A stretch of 64,000 nt of DNA, from the NCBI GenBank assembly GCA_951802115.1, contig CATOPL010000001.1, positions 186,001-250,000 of the forward strand, given 5' to 3'. Position 1 is the stretch's first letter; each line of letters starts with the position of its first letter. Shown here piece after piece: positions 17,294 through 27,183 of this stretch. The notes beneath the pieces are model-generated. The model had not been told where the DNA came from. It saw only the letters and a program-made list of their open reading frames with translations, and searched no databases. The stretch comes from an uncultured Lachnospiraceae bacterium. GTDB lineage: Bacteria > Bacillota > Clostridia > Lachnospirales > Lachnospiraceae. A program made the translations under genes and the position numbers.

Positions 17294-18217
17294 TCAGATA
17301 TCCAGAATATCCAGTTTTCTGTAATTCTCTGCCCGCTCCACGACGCTTTGTATATCCGGATCTCCTTTTACAAATTCATAGTCAGACCAAATGCGCGAAA
17401 CCTCCGCCTGAATCTGCGAAACCTCATGCGGATCCTCTTCCCGTGTACGAAGATAATAATCAACCATCAGCGTTCCCGGAATAAAATCCAGTTCCGCCGG
17501 TTCCCCGTAATCCGCCATCTGAAACCCGCCTTCCAGAATACAGGCACATTTATCCAGAAAAATTTGAAGGCAGGTGGCCGCAGAATTACCATTCAGATCA
17601 AAGACCTGCAATACCGAGCCATTTTCCAGCACAATCTGATTTTCCTCCTTTACAAATGTTTCTGAATCACAGAAATCATAAAAACGACTGACAAAATCCT
17701 GAAGATACTCTAGCTCTTCCTCTTTCATCGTCTGCTCCATCCCATGGCACAGAACATCCAGCGCCCGTTCCATCTCGCACAGAATCTCACAGTCCCGGCA
17801 GGCAGAAAGCTTCCGGAAAACCGCCTGCAGCCTTGCAAAGCTTAAGATCCCCCAGATATAACTCTGACGATTGGTAATTTCCTCCGCCTTCTCCATCACC
17901 TCTTCCAGAATTTCATTATAAAGCAGTTCCTCTTCTTCGAGCATGCCCACCTGCTCATCGCAGTCGTACATAAACATCTCGCACTCATCATATACCTGTT
18001 CAAAACTGCTGTAGATCGTAGATGCACGGTCCAGATACAGACGTGCGCGTTCCAAGTCCCCTTTCAGCTGGTATTCTTTTCCCATCCGATAATATTTCTC
18101 AGCCAGCTTTGACAGCTCCGTCACTTCTCTGTGCGGCATCCCCTGCACAGATGTATTTGTTTCAGCAGCTTCTTCATTTGATTTCTTTGTAAATAACCCC
18201 TTTAAAAATCCGGCCAT
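17294..18217 (-). CDS. Unrecognised 307-aa protein with TPR-like helical N-terminus
   Basis: No family recognised. Residues about 35-75 (AEKYYRMGKEYQLKGDLERA and on) look like a tetratricopeptide-type helical pair. The rest is mainly acidic helices with scattered Cys, ending in a segment with LDFIPGTLMVDYYLR. No signal peptide or membrane span. It may be a scaffold or an enzyme-associated protein. Start ATG at 18217 follows a GGAGG. It sits alone between tex and the tsa operon. Confidence 0.75.
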   Translation of the reverse strand: MAGFLKGLFTKKSNEEAAETNTSVQGMPHREVTELSKLAEKYYRMGKEYQLKGDLERARLYLDRASTIYSSFEQVYDECEMFMYDCDEQVGMLEEEELLYNEILEEVMEKAEEITNRQSYIWGILSFARLQAVFRKLSACRDCEILCEMERALDVLCHGMEQTMKEEELEYLQDFVSRFYDFCDSETFVKEENQIVLENGSVLQVFDLNGNSAATCLQIFLDKCACILEGGFQMADYGEPAELDFIPGTLMVDYYLRTREEDPHEVSQIQAEVSRIWSDYEFVKGDPDIQSVVERAENYRKLDILDI

Positions 18218-18377
18218 TTCTGTTTCCTCCTGCTTTTTTGTTTACTTTCAGTACTACAGCCAACGCTCCAAACTTAACAGCATTTAATAAAGGATAGGTT
18301 TTGATAAAAACATTCGCCCGTCTGGACGCCTGCTATGGACAGTTGTACATTGGCAATTTATAAAATAATATTTTTAG

Positions 18378-18403
18378 TAAGTATAAATCAAAAACTATAC
18401 TTA
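18378..18403. repeat. Inverted repeat with a third half-site in the tex/hypothetical gap
   Basis: TAAGTATA (18378-18385) and TATACTTA (18396-18403) face each other across 10 nt, and a further TAAGTA copy follows a few bases on. It lies in an AT-rich stretch upstream of the 307-aa gene. It may be an operator; no protein is suggested. Confidence 0.35.
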
Positions 18404-18437
18404 TTGATAAGTACAAGTTATGATATACAAAACTGTA

Positions 18438-20579
18438 TCACATCTTCATTGTCAGCGCAATCCGCTTCTTTTCCAGATCCACACTGATCACTTTTACTTC
18501 CACAATATCTCCGACTTTCACTGCTTCCAGTGGATGCCTGATATATCGGTCCGATATCTGTGAAATATGAACCAGGCCGTCCTGATGTACTCCGATATCC
18601 ACAAATGCTCCAAAATCGATAATATTGCGCACAGTTCCTTTGAGCACCATACCGGGTGTCAGATCTTTCATATCCAGCACATCACTGCGGAGCACCGGGC
18701 GCGGCATCTCATCCCTTGGGTCCCTGGCAGGCTTTTCAAGTTCCGCAATCATATCCTTCAGTGTCAGTTCCCCGACTCCCAGCTCTTCCGCCGTCTGCTT
18801 CGGTCTGCCAATTTTTTTTGATATCCCTTTTAATCCTCCACTGACAATATCTTCTGCCGAATATCCAAGCGAAGTGAGCAGCTTAGTTGCCGCCTCGTAG
18901 CTCTCCGGGTGCACGCTCGTAGCATCCAGAGGATTGCTCCCGCCCGTAATGCGCAGAAATCCGGCACACTGCTCAAATGCCTTGGGGCCGAGTTTTGGCA
19001 CTTTCAAAAGCTGACGGCGGTCTGCAAAACGTCCATTTGCTTCCCTGTACGCTACTATATTTTTCGCCAGCGTTTTTGTGATACCCGAAATATATTCCAG
19101 AAGCGGCGCAGACGCCGTATTCAGATCTACGCCCACCTTATTCACTGAATCTTCCACCACACCGCCCAGAGCCTCGCTCAGACGCTTCTGATTCATATCA
19201 TGCTGATACTGTCCCACACCAATCGCCTTTGGATCAATCTTCACCAGTTCTGCCAACGGATCCTGCAGCCTTCTGGCGATCGACGCCGCACTGCGCTGTC
19301 CTACGTCAAAGTTCGGAAATTCTTCTGTCGCCAGCTTACTGGCAGAATATACAGAAGCTCCTGCTTCACTGACGATTACATACTGTACCTTCTGCGGAAT
19401 CTCTTTGAACAGTTCTACGATGACCTGTTCGGATTCCCTGGACGCAGTTCCGTTGCCAAGAGAGATCAGAGTAATTTGGTATCTCTCAATCAGTTTTTTT
19501 AATATTTCTTTGGCTTCTTTTACTTTATTCTGAGGCGCAGTCGGGTAGATCACTACTGTATCCAGTACTTTACCTGTAGGGTCCACCACCGCCAGTTTAC
19601 ACCCGGTACGAAATGCCGGGTCCCAGCCAAGAACCGTCTGCCCGGTGACCGGAGGCTGTAAGAGAAGCTGTTCCAGATTCTTTCCAAAGACCTGAATCGC
19701 CCCTTCCTCTGCCTGATCTGTCAGCAGATTGCGGATTTCACGTTCAATAGCCGGAGCAATCAGCCGGGCATAACTGTCCGCCACCGTCTCTTGCAACGCC
19801 TCTGTCGTATGGGGATTATCTTTTGAGATCACCTGCTTTTCCAAATAGCGAATAATTTTGTCCACCGGCGCCTCAATCTTCACTGTTAAAATCTTCTCAG
19901 CCTCTCCCCTGTTCAGAGCCAACGTACGATGACCCGGCATTTTGTTCAGCGGCTGAATGAAATGGTAATAAGTCTCGTAGACAGACTTCTTCTTCTCGTC
20001 CTTTGCTTCAGATATAATAGTTCCTTCTTTTAAAGTAATATTACGAATATATGTACGATAATCTGCCTCATCAGAAATATTCTCAGCGATAATATCTTTC
20101 GCTCCAGAAAGAGCGTCTTCCACGGTCGCAACTCCTTTTTCTTCCGACAGGTAGGCAACCGCTTCTTCCTCCAGCGAATGCTTCGTCATCTGCAGCTGAA
20201 TAATATTTGCCAGTCCTTCCAGTCCTTTCTCCTTTGCCATTGTTGCACGAGTTCGGCGTTTGGGACGATAAGGACGGTACAGATCATCTACCGCAACCTG
20301 AGTCTCAGCCGCCTCAATCTGGGCCCGCAGTTCTTCCGTCAGTTTCCCCTGTTCCTCGATGCTGGACAGAACCTGCGCTTTTTTATCTTCCAGATTGCGC
20401 AGATACGTCAGACGTTCATCCAGTTTTCGGAGCTGTTCGTCATTTAAAGCTCCTGTAGCTTCTTTTCGATAGCGGGAAATAAAGGGAATGGTATTCCCTT
20501 CGTCAATCAGATTGACGGCGGCTTCCACCTGCTGTCTTTTTACCTGTAATTCCTCGGTCAGTTTCTGTAAAATATCCAT
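18438..20579 (-). CDS. tex: Tex-family RNA-binding transcription accessory protein, 713 aa
   Basis: Architecture as in Tex: N-terminal helical domain, YqgF-like RNase fold (about residues 315-440, with GWDPAFRTGCKLAVVD), helix-hairpin-helix region (LNTASAPLLEYISGI) and C-terminal S1 domain (VDIGVHQDGLVHISQ). Tex binds nucleic acid and affects transcription and RNA decay. AAGGAG precedes the ATG at 20579; the nine residues encoded further upstream lack a site. Confidence 0.95.
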   Translation of the reverse strand: MDILQKLTEELQVKRQQVEAAVNLIDEGNTIPFISRYRKEATGALNDEQLRKLDERLTYLRNLEDKKAQVLSSIEEQGKLTEELRAQIEAAETQVAVDDLYRPYRPKRRTRATMAKEKGLEGLANIIQLQMTKHSLEEEAVAYLSEEKGVATVEDALSGAKDIIAENISDEADYRTYIRNITLKEGTIISEAKDEKKKSVYETYYHFIQPLNKMPGHRTLALNRGEAEKILTVKIEAPVDKIIRYLEKQVISKDNPHTTEALQETVADSYARLIAPAIEREIRNLLTDQAEEGAIQVFGKNLEQLLLQPPVTGQTVLGWDPAFRTGCKLAVVDPTGKVLDTVVIYPTAPQNKVKEAKEILKKLIERYQITLISLGNGTASRESEQVIVELFKEIPQKVQYVIVSEAGASVYSASKLATEEFPNFDVGQRSAASIARRLQDPLAELVKIDPKAIGVGQYQHDMNQKRLSEALGGVVEDSVNKVGVDLNTASAPLLEYISGITKTLAKNIVAYREANGRFADRRQLLKVPKLGPKAFEQCAGFLRITGGSNPLDATSVHPESYEAATKLLTSLGYSAEDIVSGGLKGISKKIGRPKQTAEELGVGELTLKDMIAELEKPARDPRDEMPRPVLRSDVLDMKDLTPGMVLKGTVRNIIDFGAFVDIGVHQDGLVHISQISDRYIRHPLEAVKVGDIVEVKVISVDLEKKRIALTMKM

Positions 20580-20635
20580 ATTACTCCTTCGATCTTCCGG
20601 AATCAAGTGTCCGGCTGTTTCTCTGTTCGTCTCCT

Positions 20636-20664
20636 ATTTTATCCAATTCCATATTTTTAAGCAA
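20636..20664 (-). promoter_or_regulatory. Predicted sigma-A promoter of tex
   Basis: On the minus strand, -35 TTGCTT (20659-20664), 17-bp spacer, -10 TAAAAT (20636-20641), about 55 nt before the chosen ATG. Confidence 0.5.
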
Positions 20665-20682
20665 GTGTTAATTCCCCTGAAA

Positions 20683-20709
20683 CGTGTCTGAACACTGCTT
20701 TCTGACAGC
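20683..20709 (+). repeat. Dispersed 27-nt repeat, copy 2
   Basis: Starts CGTGTCTGAACACTGC and ends TTTCTGACAGC. It matches copy 1 (4068-4094) at about 22 of 27 positions. Downstream it also shares an AATTTGCAG with the copy at 57605. Confidence 0.5.
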
Positions 20710-20837
20710 TGTATGTCTCAATTTGCAGGAGATTTGATCCTGGTGAACGAGGTATCGCGGGCTACGCCAGGTGATTGTTCAAGATCCAGTACGGAACAAA
20801 CCAGATCATTCACCGAAATACAATTCCTCTGAGCGAT

Positions 20838-20883
20838 ACAGCCCCGTCTGTATGATATGCAGCTATCATGCAGACGGGGCTGT
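20838..20883. terminator. Strong hairpin downstream of thrH
   Basis: 20838-20857 pairs with 20864-20883 (20 bp with one G-T), loop of 6 nt, GC-rich base. It begins 30 nt after the thrH stop. No T-run follows on the minus strand. Confidence 0.6.
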
Positions 20884-20912
20884 GCCTCCCGACAGTTTAT
20901 TTTCCGCCGGCG

Positions 20913-21515
20913 TCAATCCAGAACGTTTTTAATTGCCGCCAGAAATTCATCATATTCTTCAAATGCCAAAAGATCCGGATTGTCTTTCTTAATCTGTTCC
21001 GTACTCCGGAATAAAAAGCCGGCCTTGCCAGCCCGTATCATTCCCAGATCATTAAAGCTGTCCCCTGCAGCAATGGTTTCAAACCCTGCAGACTGCAATG
21101 CTTTTACAGTCGTCAACTTGGAATTTTCAATCCGCATCCGATAACCGGTAATCTCTCCGTCCGGTGCAACTTCAAGACTGTTGCAGAACAGCGTTGGCCA
21201 TCCCAGTTTCTCCATCAGAGGCTTTGCAAACTCAGTAAATGTATCGCTCAGGATCAGCACCTGAGTCAATGTCCTGAGTTCGTCCAGAAACGCTCTGGCC
21301 CCCGGAAGCGGTTCGATCCCTGCAATCGTCTTTTGAATCTCTTTCAGCCCCAGATGATGTTCTTTTAAAATATTCAGCCGATACGCCATCAGCCTGTCAT
21401 AGTCCGGCTCATCCCTGGTGGTTCTCTTCAGCTCCGGTATCCCGGTCGCTTCTGCAAAAGCAATCCAGATCTCCGGCACCAGCACGCCCTCCAGATCTAA
21501 ACATACGATGTCCAT
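20913..21515 (-). CDS. thrH: Phosphoserine phosphatase/homoserine phosphotransferase ThrH, 200 aa
   Basis: A HAD-superfamily protein. Motif 1 is CLDLEGVLVPEIW, the ThrH version rather than DxDxT; LILSDTFTEF is motif 2, and GDSFNDLGM is the final metal-binding motif. ThrH dephosphorylates phosphoserine and can pass the phosphate to homoserine. It follows the homoserine dehydrogenase gene by about 50 nt, which favours the homoserine role. No thrB or thrC is in the window. Confidence 0.9.
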   Translation of the reverse strand: MDIVCLDLEGVLVPEIWIAFAEATGIPELKRTTRDEPDYDRLMAYRLNILKEHHLGLKEIQKTIAGIEPLPGARAFLDELRTLTQVLILSDTFTEFAKPLMEKLGWPTLFCNSLEVAPDGEITGYRMRIENSKLTTVKALQSAGFETIAAGDSFNDLGMIRAGKAGFLFRSTEQIKKDNPDLLAFEEYDEFLAAIKNVLD

Positions 21516-21564
21516 ACTTTCTCTCCCATCTAATCATCCGCATCTGCTCAGATATCCGCCGTTT

Positions 21565-22761
21565 TCAGCCTTCCACCCGAATCATGCTGATGATCTGCGC
21601 ATCTTTCGCTTTTTCCGCGTATTCTGCCTCGGTCATCACCGGTGTAATAAATCCGATCTCTCCGGATATACCTGCATGAATCCTTTCTCCGTCCCCAAAC
21701 AGCTTTTCAGGTTCAGCATCCGATTTCACACGGATGAAAAACCGCCGGTTCATCTGTTCCACAGGAGCAAGCTCAAGCTTCTCCGGATCCCAGAACAGTG
21801 TGATGATCTTGCCCAGATGTCTTGCTGCATCCACCATATCTCCGGCCACCGCACTGGCTGTCGGAAGCTTGCCCGCCCCGCTGCCGTAAAACATCGAATT
21901 GCCGAGCATATTTCCTTTGACAAAAACCGCGTTAAATACATCATTGACCACATAAAGCGGATGCTCTCTGTGAACCAGCGCCGGACTTACCATAGCGCAG
22001 TAGGTATCCCCTACTTTTCTACTGATAGCCAGCAGCTTGACAGAACGGTTCAGCTTCTTTGCATACAGAAAGTCTTCAGAGGTTATTTTTGTGATACCTT
22101 CCGTATAGATATCCCGATAATCCACCTGATTGCCGCTTGCGAGGGAGGTCAGAATCGCAATCTTGCGGCAGGCGTCCCATCCTTCCACATCCGCTTCCGG
22201 ATGCAGCTCTGCATAACCTTTATCCTGTGCTTCTTTCAGCACATCCAGATATTCCAGGCCCTCCCGGTCCATTTTCGTCAGCATATAGTTTGTCGTTCCA
22301 TTGAGAATTCCTGACACTTCCAGGATTACATCTGCAGTCAGAGAAGAATTCAGCGGACGGATAATCGGAATACCGCCGCCCACGCTGGCTTCGAACAGAT
22401 AATTTACCTGATGATCCTTGGCAATCTGAATCAACTCTGCACCGTACTCTGCTACCAGTTCCTTGTTGGATGTGCACACGCTTTTTCCAGTTTCCAGACA
22501 CCGTTTTGTGAATTCATACGCCGGATGCAGTCCGCCCATGACTTCCGCCACAATACGGACTTCCTCGTCATTAATAATATCCTCAAAATCATGTGTCAGC
22601 ACTTCCATAACCGGATCATCCGGAAATTCCCGCAGATCCAGCACATACTTGATGCGCAGCTTTTGACCCACCTTTTTATCGATACTTTTTTCGTTGGTTC
22701 TGATCACCTCATAGACGCCCGATCCAACCGTACCATATCCCATAATCGCTACTTTTATCAT
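21565..22761 (-). CDS. hom: Homoserine dehydrogenase, 398 aa
   Basis: It reduces aspartate semialdehyde to homoserine for threonine and methionine. The NAD(P) site is MGYGTVGSGVYEV; SNKELVAEYG and the GILNGTTNYML plus EADVEGWDACRKIAIL segments carry the catalytic residues. Length is close to that of short Hom proteins, and the end lacks a full ACT domain. It lies 6 nt after the ACT/PheB gene. GGGAG precedes the ATG. Confidence 0.96.
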   Translation of the reverse strand: MIKVAIMGYGTVGSGVYEVIRTNEKSIDKKVGQKLRIKYVLDLREFPDDPVMEVLTHDFEDIINDEEVRIVAEVMGGLHPAYEFTKRCLETGKSVCTSNKELVAEYGAELIQIAKDHQVNYLFEASVGGGIPIIRPLNSSLTADVILEVSGILNGTTNYMLTKMDREGLEYLDVLKEAQDKGYAELHPEADVEGWDACRKIAILTSLASGNQVDYRDIYTEGITKITSEDFLYAKKLNRSVKLLAISRKVGDTYCAMVSPALVHREHPLYVVNDVFNAVFVKGNMLGNSMFYGSGAGKLPTASAVAGDMVDAARHLGKIITLFWDPEKLELAPVEQMNRRFFIRVKSDAEPEKLFGDGERIHAGISGEIGFITPVMTEAEYAEKAKDAQIISMIRVEG

Positions 22762-22767
22762 TTGATC

Positions 22768-23211
22768 TTACTCCCTGCCTAATATTTTCAAATAATGAAC
22801 GCTTTCCTGCTCCTCGATCCTTCCAATCATGGCAGAGACATCCCCGGTTGTCGGCAATACCTCAATGCTCAGCGTCAGAGACGCCACCCCACTGATCGGT
22901 ATACTCTGGTGGATCGTCAGAATATTGGCCCCGAATTCCGCCACAATATTCAATACCACGGACAAAAGTCCCGGTTCATCCTCCATCTGCAGTACAAAAG
23001 TGACCGTCTTCCCTTTGGCCTTGTCATGAAAAGGAAAAATGTCATCCTGATATTTGTAATAAGAACTTCTGCTGATACCCACTAAATCCACTGCGTCCTG
23101 TATGGACGGAACCTTGTCTGACTCAAGGAGACGCTTGGCCTCCACGACCTTCAAAAGCACCTCCGGAACCGCTTTTTCTCTGAGCACATAGTATCTGCTC
23201 TTCTCTGTCAT
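22768..23211 (-). CDS. ACT domain protein of the PheB/UPF0735 family, 147 aa
   Basis: N-terminal helix-turn-helix-like segment (SIQDAVDLVGISRSSYYKY) followed by an ACT domain (VTFVLQMEDEPGLLSVVLNIV). Family members sit near threonine or phenylalanine genes and may sense amino acids; the exact function is not settled. It starts 3 nt after the prfB stop and is followed closely by hom. Confidence 0.9.
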   Translation of the reverse strand: MTEKSRYYVLREKAVPEVLLKVVEAKRLLESDKVPSIQDAVDLVGISRSSYYKYQDDIFPFHDKAKGKTVTFVLQMEDEPGLLSVVLNIVAEFGANILTIHQSIPISGVASLTLSIEVLPTTGDVSAMIGRIEEQESVHYLKILGRE

Positions 23212-23214
23212 TCT

Positions 23215-24331
23215 CTACTCCTCCGGCATCAAATTGATCCATTTTAAATACGCATTAATAAACGGATCGATCTTACCATCCATCACACCGTCCACATTGC
23301 TGACCTCCGCACTGGTCCGATGATCTTTTACCATGGTATAGGGCTGCATGACATAAGAACGAATCTGATTCCCCCAGGCAATATCGCTGACTTCCCCGCG
23401 GATGCCGGAAAGTTTCTCCGCCTGCTTCTGCTGCTCAAGAAGATACAGCTTTGCTTTCAGCATCTGCATGGCTTTATCCTTGTTCTGATGCTGAGAACGT
23501 TCATTCTGACACTGCACTACAATCCCTGTCGGAATATGGGTAATACGGATTGCCGAAGAGGTCTTATTGATATGCTGTCCGCCGGCGCCGCTGGAACGAT
23601 ATGTATCGATCCGCAGATCATCCGCATTCACTTCAATATCTATATCGTCCTCGATATCCGGCATCACATCCAGAGATACAAAGGAAGTCTGTCTTTTGCC
23701 CTGGGCGTTAAAGGGCGAAATCCTTACCAGGCGGTGAACGCCTTTCTCCGACTTCAGATAGCCATACGCATTTTCGCCATTGACCTGAAAAGTTACCGAC
23801 TTAATGCCGGCTTCATCTCCGTCAAGATAATCAAGCACTTCCACAGAAAATCCTTTTCGCTCTGCCCAGCGGGTATACATCCGATACAGCATTCCCGCCC
23901 AGTCGCAGCTCTCCGTACCTCCTGCACCTGCATTGAGCTTTAAAATCGCATGGTTGCTGTCATACTCACCGGACAGCAGAGTCCGAATCCGCATGGACTC
24001 CAGCTTTCCTGCAAAATCATCCAGTTCCTCCTGGATTTCCGGAATCAGAGAAGCATCATTCTCTTCATATCCCATCTCCAGCAAAGTCTCGATATCCTCA
24101 TACTGTCTCTGCAGACTCTCAAAGCTCTCTTTTTCTTCCTTGAGACTGTTTAATTCCTTCATACCCGCCTGAGAACGTTCTACATCGTCCCAGTAGCCGG
24201 GCACCTCCATCTCCTTTTCCAGTTCCTCTATCCTGAGCGTTTTTGCAGCCAGGCTAAAGTGAATCCCTCAGTTCTGTCATGGGTTGTGCATAATTGTTCA
24301 GTGTATATTTAAACTGATCCAGTTCTACCAC
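23215..24331 (-). CDS. prfB: Peptide chain release factor 2, programmed +1 frameshift, 371 aa
   Basis: RF2 ends translation at UGA and UAA. A 25-codon first frame starts with GTG at 24331 (AGAAGG 7 nt upstream; protein VELDQFKYTLNN) and ends at an in-frame stop at 24254-24256. After a +1 slip on CTT the main frame (24255 to 23215) continues S-L-A-A-K-T-L-R-I-E-E-L-E, matching RF2. The SPF anticodon-like motif (VRISPF) and GGQ (SGAGGQHINKTSSAI) are intact. The in-frame stop is TAG rather than TGA, which is odd because RF2 does not read UAG. Starting at the internal ATG 24210 would lose a conserved N-terminus. Confidence 0.93.
24254..24268 (-). promoter_or_regulatory. Programmed +1 frameshift site of prfB with TAG stop
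   Basis: On the mRNA sense the codons read AGG-GAT-TCA-CTT-TAG-C. CTT is the usual slippery codon and AGG is the usual place for an internal Shine-Dalgarno-like element, here AGGGAT, weaker than the classic AGGGGG. Skipping the first T of TAG gives AGC and the RF2 main frame. Confidence 0.85.
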
Positions 24332-24350
24332 AACGACACCTTCTTTCTTA

Positions 24351-24475
24351 TTTATAGTCCCATATTTGTTCTCATAATGCACGGTTAGGAGATCTCTTTT
24401 CAGACACTTGCGTGTCTGCGCATCGATCTGTGCATTATTCGCACATATACTGTTTTATAGTTCCGTATTTGTTCT
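24351..24475. repeat. 22-nt direct repeat flanking a hairpin between secA and prfB
   Basis: 24351-24372 and 24454-24475 match at 20 of 22 bases (TTTATAG..CC.TATTTGTTCT). Between them are an inverted pair ATAATGCAC/GTGCATTAT and a 7-bp hairpin CAGACAC-TTGC-GTGTCTG (24401-24418). The hairpin could end secA transcription. The repeat may reflect a small duplication. Confidence 0.5.
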
Positions 24476-24486
24476 GCCGTTCATTT

Positions 24487-27051
24487 TTATTTCCGGCCGC
24501 AGCACTGTTTGTATTTTTTGCCGCTTCCGCAGGGACAGGGATCATTCGGATATACTTTCTGCGCTGTACGCTGAACCGGCTTTTTGGCAAGCGACGCATC
24601 TTTATTCGTTCCTGTCACTTTGGCCACTTCCTCACGCTCAGCTTTTTCTTCCACTCTGATATGGAGCAGAATACGCACCGTATCTTCCTGAATACTGTTC
24701 GTCATCGCCTCAAACATCTCATAGCCGCTCATTTTATATTCTACCAGCGGGTCTCTCTGTCCATACGCCTGGAGGCCGATACCCTGACGAAGCTGATCCA
24801 TATCATCAATATGATTCATCCATTTGCGGTCGATCGTTTTCAAAAGGAACACCCGCTCCAGTTCACGGATTAGTTCCGCATTGGGGAATTCTGCTTCTTT
24901 TGCTTCATACAGCCTGGTCGCTTCCTGCTTCAGCGCATGCTTCATCTCCGCCTTCGTCCTGCAGCCAAGTCGTTCCACTGTGACGGTCTCCAGAGGTATA
25001 ACCGGGAGCAATGTCTCATTAAGTCCGGTCAGATCCCATTCTTCCGGCTCCTGATCGTCGCCGATAAAAGTGTCCACGGTATTTTCCACGGTATCCGAGA
25101 TCATCTTGTAGATGGAGTCTCTCATGCTCTCGCCGTCCAGTACCCGGCGGCGCTCCGCATAAATAACCTCCCTCTGTTCGTTCATAACCTGATCGTATTC
25201 CAGCAGGTTTTTACGAATACCGAAGTTATTGTGCTCAATCTTCATCTGCGCCTTCTCGATCGCATCCGTCAGCATCTTGTGTTCAATCTCTTCATTCTCC
25301 GGCACGCCCAAGGCATTGAACATACTCATCAGCCGTTCAGAACCAAACAGCCTCATCAGATCGTCTTCCAGAGAAATATAAAAACGGGATTCACCCGGAT
25401 CCCCCTGACGGCCGGAACGTCCGCGGAGCTGATTGTCAATACGTCTTGCCTCATGGCGCTCTGTACCAATGATTTTAAGGCCTCCTGCCGCTCTTGCCTC
25501 ATCATCCAGCTGGATATCGGTACCGCGGCCCGCCATATTAGTAGCGATCGTCACAGCCCCGTGCTGACCTGCCAGCGCCACAATCTCCGCTTCCCGTTCA
25601 TGAAATTTGGCATTCAGCACCTCATGCTGAATTCCTCTCTTGGTAAGCATACGACTCAGTTCTTCAGAACCTTCAATGGTAATCGTACCCACCAATACCG
25701 GCTGACCTTTGGCGTGAGCCGCTTCTATGGCATTGCAGACTGCCAGAAGCTTCTCCCTGCGCGTCTTATAAACTGCATCCTGCAGATCTTTACGCTGTAC
25801 CGGACGGTTGGTTGGAATCTCAATCACATCCATACCGTAGATAGCGCGAAACTCTTTTTCTTCTGTCAGCGCCGTACCGGTCATACCGCATTTCTTGGCA
25901 TATTTGTTGAAAAAATTCTGGAAAGTGATATTCGCCAATGTCTTGCTTTCTCTTTTCACTTTCACATGCTCTTTGGCTTCGATTGCCTGATGCAGACCAT
26001 CCGAATAACGGCGGCCCGGCATAATACGTCCGGTGAACTCATCCACAATAAAGATCTGATCATCTTTCACCACATAATCCTGATCACGGAACATAAGATT
26101 ATTGGCGCGCAGAGCCAGCTCCATATTGTGCTGAATCTCCAGGTTCTCCGGATCAGCCAGATTCTCAATTTTAAAATACTGTTCTACTTTTTTGATACCG
26201 TCTGCCGTCAGATGAACAATCTTGTCCTTCTCATTGACGATAAAATCACCGGTCTCTTCGATTTCCTCTCCCATGATAGCATCCATCTTGGAAAATTCTT
26301 TGCTTGCCTCTCCGCGCTTTAATGTATGCGCCACATAGTCACAGAGTTCATACAGCTTGGTGGACTTGCCGCTCTGTCCGGAAATGATCAGCGGAGTGCG
26401 AGCCTCATCAATCAGAATCGAATCAATCTCATCGATGATTGCATAGTGCAGTTCCCTCTGTACTAGCTGGTTCTTGTAAATGACCATATTATCACGCAGA
26501 TAGTCAAAACCCAGTTCGTTGTTCGTGATATACGTGATATCGCAGCCATATGCGGCACGGCGCTCCTCCTTGGTGGAACTGTTCAGCACCACGCCTACCG
26601 TCATGCCCAGGAACTCATGTACCTGCCCCATCCACTGCGCATCACGGTTTGCCAGATAATCATTAACCGTAACCACGTGAACGCCCTTTCCTTCCAGCGC
26701 GTTCAGATAGGCCGGCAGTGTGGATACCAGCGTCTTTCCCTCTCCGGTACGCATCTCTGCGATCCGTCCCTGATGCAGAATCATACCGCCGATCAACTGC
26801 ACCCGGTAGTGCTCCATGCCCAGTACACGCCTTGCCGCTTCCCGGACCGTGGCAAATGCCTCCGGAAGCAGGTCATCCAAAGAAGTGCCTTCCGAAAGTC
26901 TCTGTCTGTACTCTTTTGTCTTATCCCGCAGTTCCTCATCGCTGAGCGCCTGCATGGAGGGACGCAGCGCCTCAATCCGGTCAATAACCGGATCAATCAG
27001 CTTCAGTTCCCGTTCACTGTGAGTCCCGAACAGTTTATCAAATATCTTCAT
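24487..27051 (-). CDS. secA: Preprotein translocase motor subunit SecA, 854 aa
   Basis: The ATPase that drives proteins through SecYEG. Walker A is GEGKTLVST; the DEAD-box-like Walker B is [31 protein letters not shown] lies in the second nucleotide-binding domain. The C-terminus ends in the zinc-binding SEC-C motif ([13 protein letters not shown]). AGGAG precedes the ATG. Length is normal for Firmicutes; only one secA is seen. Confidence 0.98.
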   Translation of the reverse strand: MKIFDKLFGTHSERELKLIDPVIDRIEALRPSMQALSDEELRDKTKEYRQRLSEGTSLDDLLPEAFATVREAARRVLGMEHYRVQLIGGMILHQGRIAEMRTGEGKTLVSTLPAYLNALEGKGVHVVTVNDYLANRDAQWMGQVHEFLGMTVGVVLNSSTKEERRAAYGCDITYITNNELGFDYLRDNMVIYKNQLVQRELHYAIIDEIDSILIDEARTPLIISGQSGKSTKLYELCDYVAHTLKRGEASKEFSKMDAIMGEEIEETGDFIVNEKDKIVHLTADGIKKVEQYFKIENLADPENLEIQHNMELALRANNLMFRDQDYVVKDDQIFIVDEFTGRIMPGRRYSDGLHQAIEAKEHVKVKRESKTLANITFQNFFNKYAKKCGMTGTALTEEKEFRAIYGMDVIEIPTNRPVQRKDLQDAVYKTRREKLLAVCNAIEAAHAKGQPVLVGTITIEGSEELSRMLTKRGIQHEVLNAKFHEREAEIVALAGQHGAVTIATNMAGRGTDIQLDDEARAAGGLKIIGTERHEARRIDNQLRGRSGRQGDPGESRFYISLEDDLMRLFGSERLMSMFNALGVPENEEIEHKMLTDAIEKAQMKIEHNNFGIRKNLLEYDQVMNEQREVIYAERRRVLDGESMRDSIYKMISDTVENTVDTFIGDDQEPEEWDLTGLNETLLPVIPLETVTVERLGCRTKAEMKHALKQEATRLYEAKEAEFPNAELIRELERVFLLKTIDRKWMNHIDDMDQLRQGIGLQAYGQRDPLVEYKMSGYEMFEAMTNSIQEDTVRILLHIRVEEKAEREEVAKVTGTNKDASLAKKPVQRTAQKVYPNDPCPCGSGKKYKQCCGRK

Positions 27052-27107
27052 GCTACTCTCCTATCGAATCTTCAATGGGCCGCCCTTTTTCAGGCAGAAT
27101 ATCTCTT

Positions 27108-27135
27108 ATTATAGCATAAATATGGGATTTGGCAA
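27108..27135 (-). promoter_or_regulatory. Predicted secA promoter overlapping the hpf terminator
   Basis: On the minus strand, -35 TTGCCA (27130-27135), 16-bp spacer, -10 TATAAT (27108-27113), about 55 nt before secA. The -35 lies in the stem of the hpf hairpin. Confidence 0.55.
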
Positions 27136-27149
27136 TTGCCAAATCCCAT
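27122..27149. terminator. Palindromic hairpin between hpf and secA
   Basis: A perfect 28-bp palindrome (ATGGGATTTGGC, AATT, GCCAAATCCCAT) starting 34 nt after the hpf stop, likely its terminator. Confidence 0.65.
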
Positions 27150-27183
27150 GCAGACTTTTAAAACCGCTATTTTTATTGATTTT

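Larger units (their letters stand above)
20665..20912. other. Intergenic region between tex and thrH
   Basis: This gap (332 bp in all from 20580) contains the tex promoter, a dispersed repeat copy and a 20-bp hairpin. No gene is supported. Confidence 0.5.

Noticed and set aside
23215-24210. RF2 starting at the internal ATG 24210 without frameshift
   Set aside because: The upstream GTG frame encodes the RF2 N-terminus and the +1 continuation fills the gap with conserved residues, so the frameshift reading is better.
24937-26322. A 461-aa frame antisense to secA
   Set aside because: It lies wholly within secA, has a Cys/His/Phe-rich composition typical of the reverse strand and no ribosome binding site.
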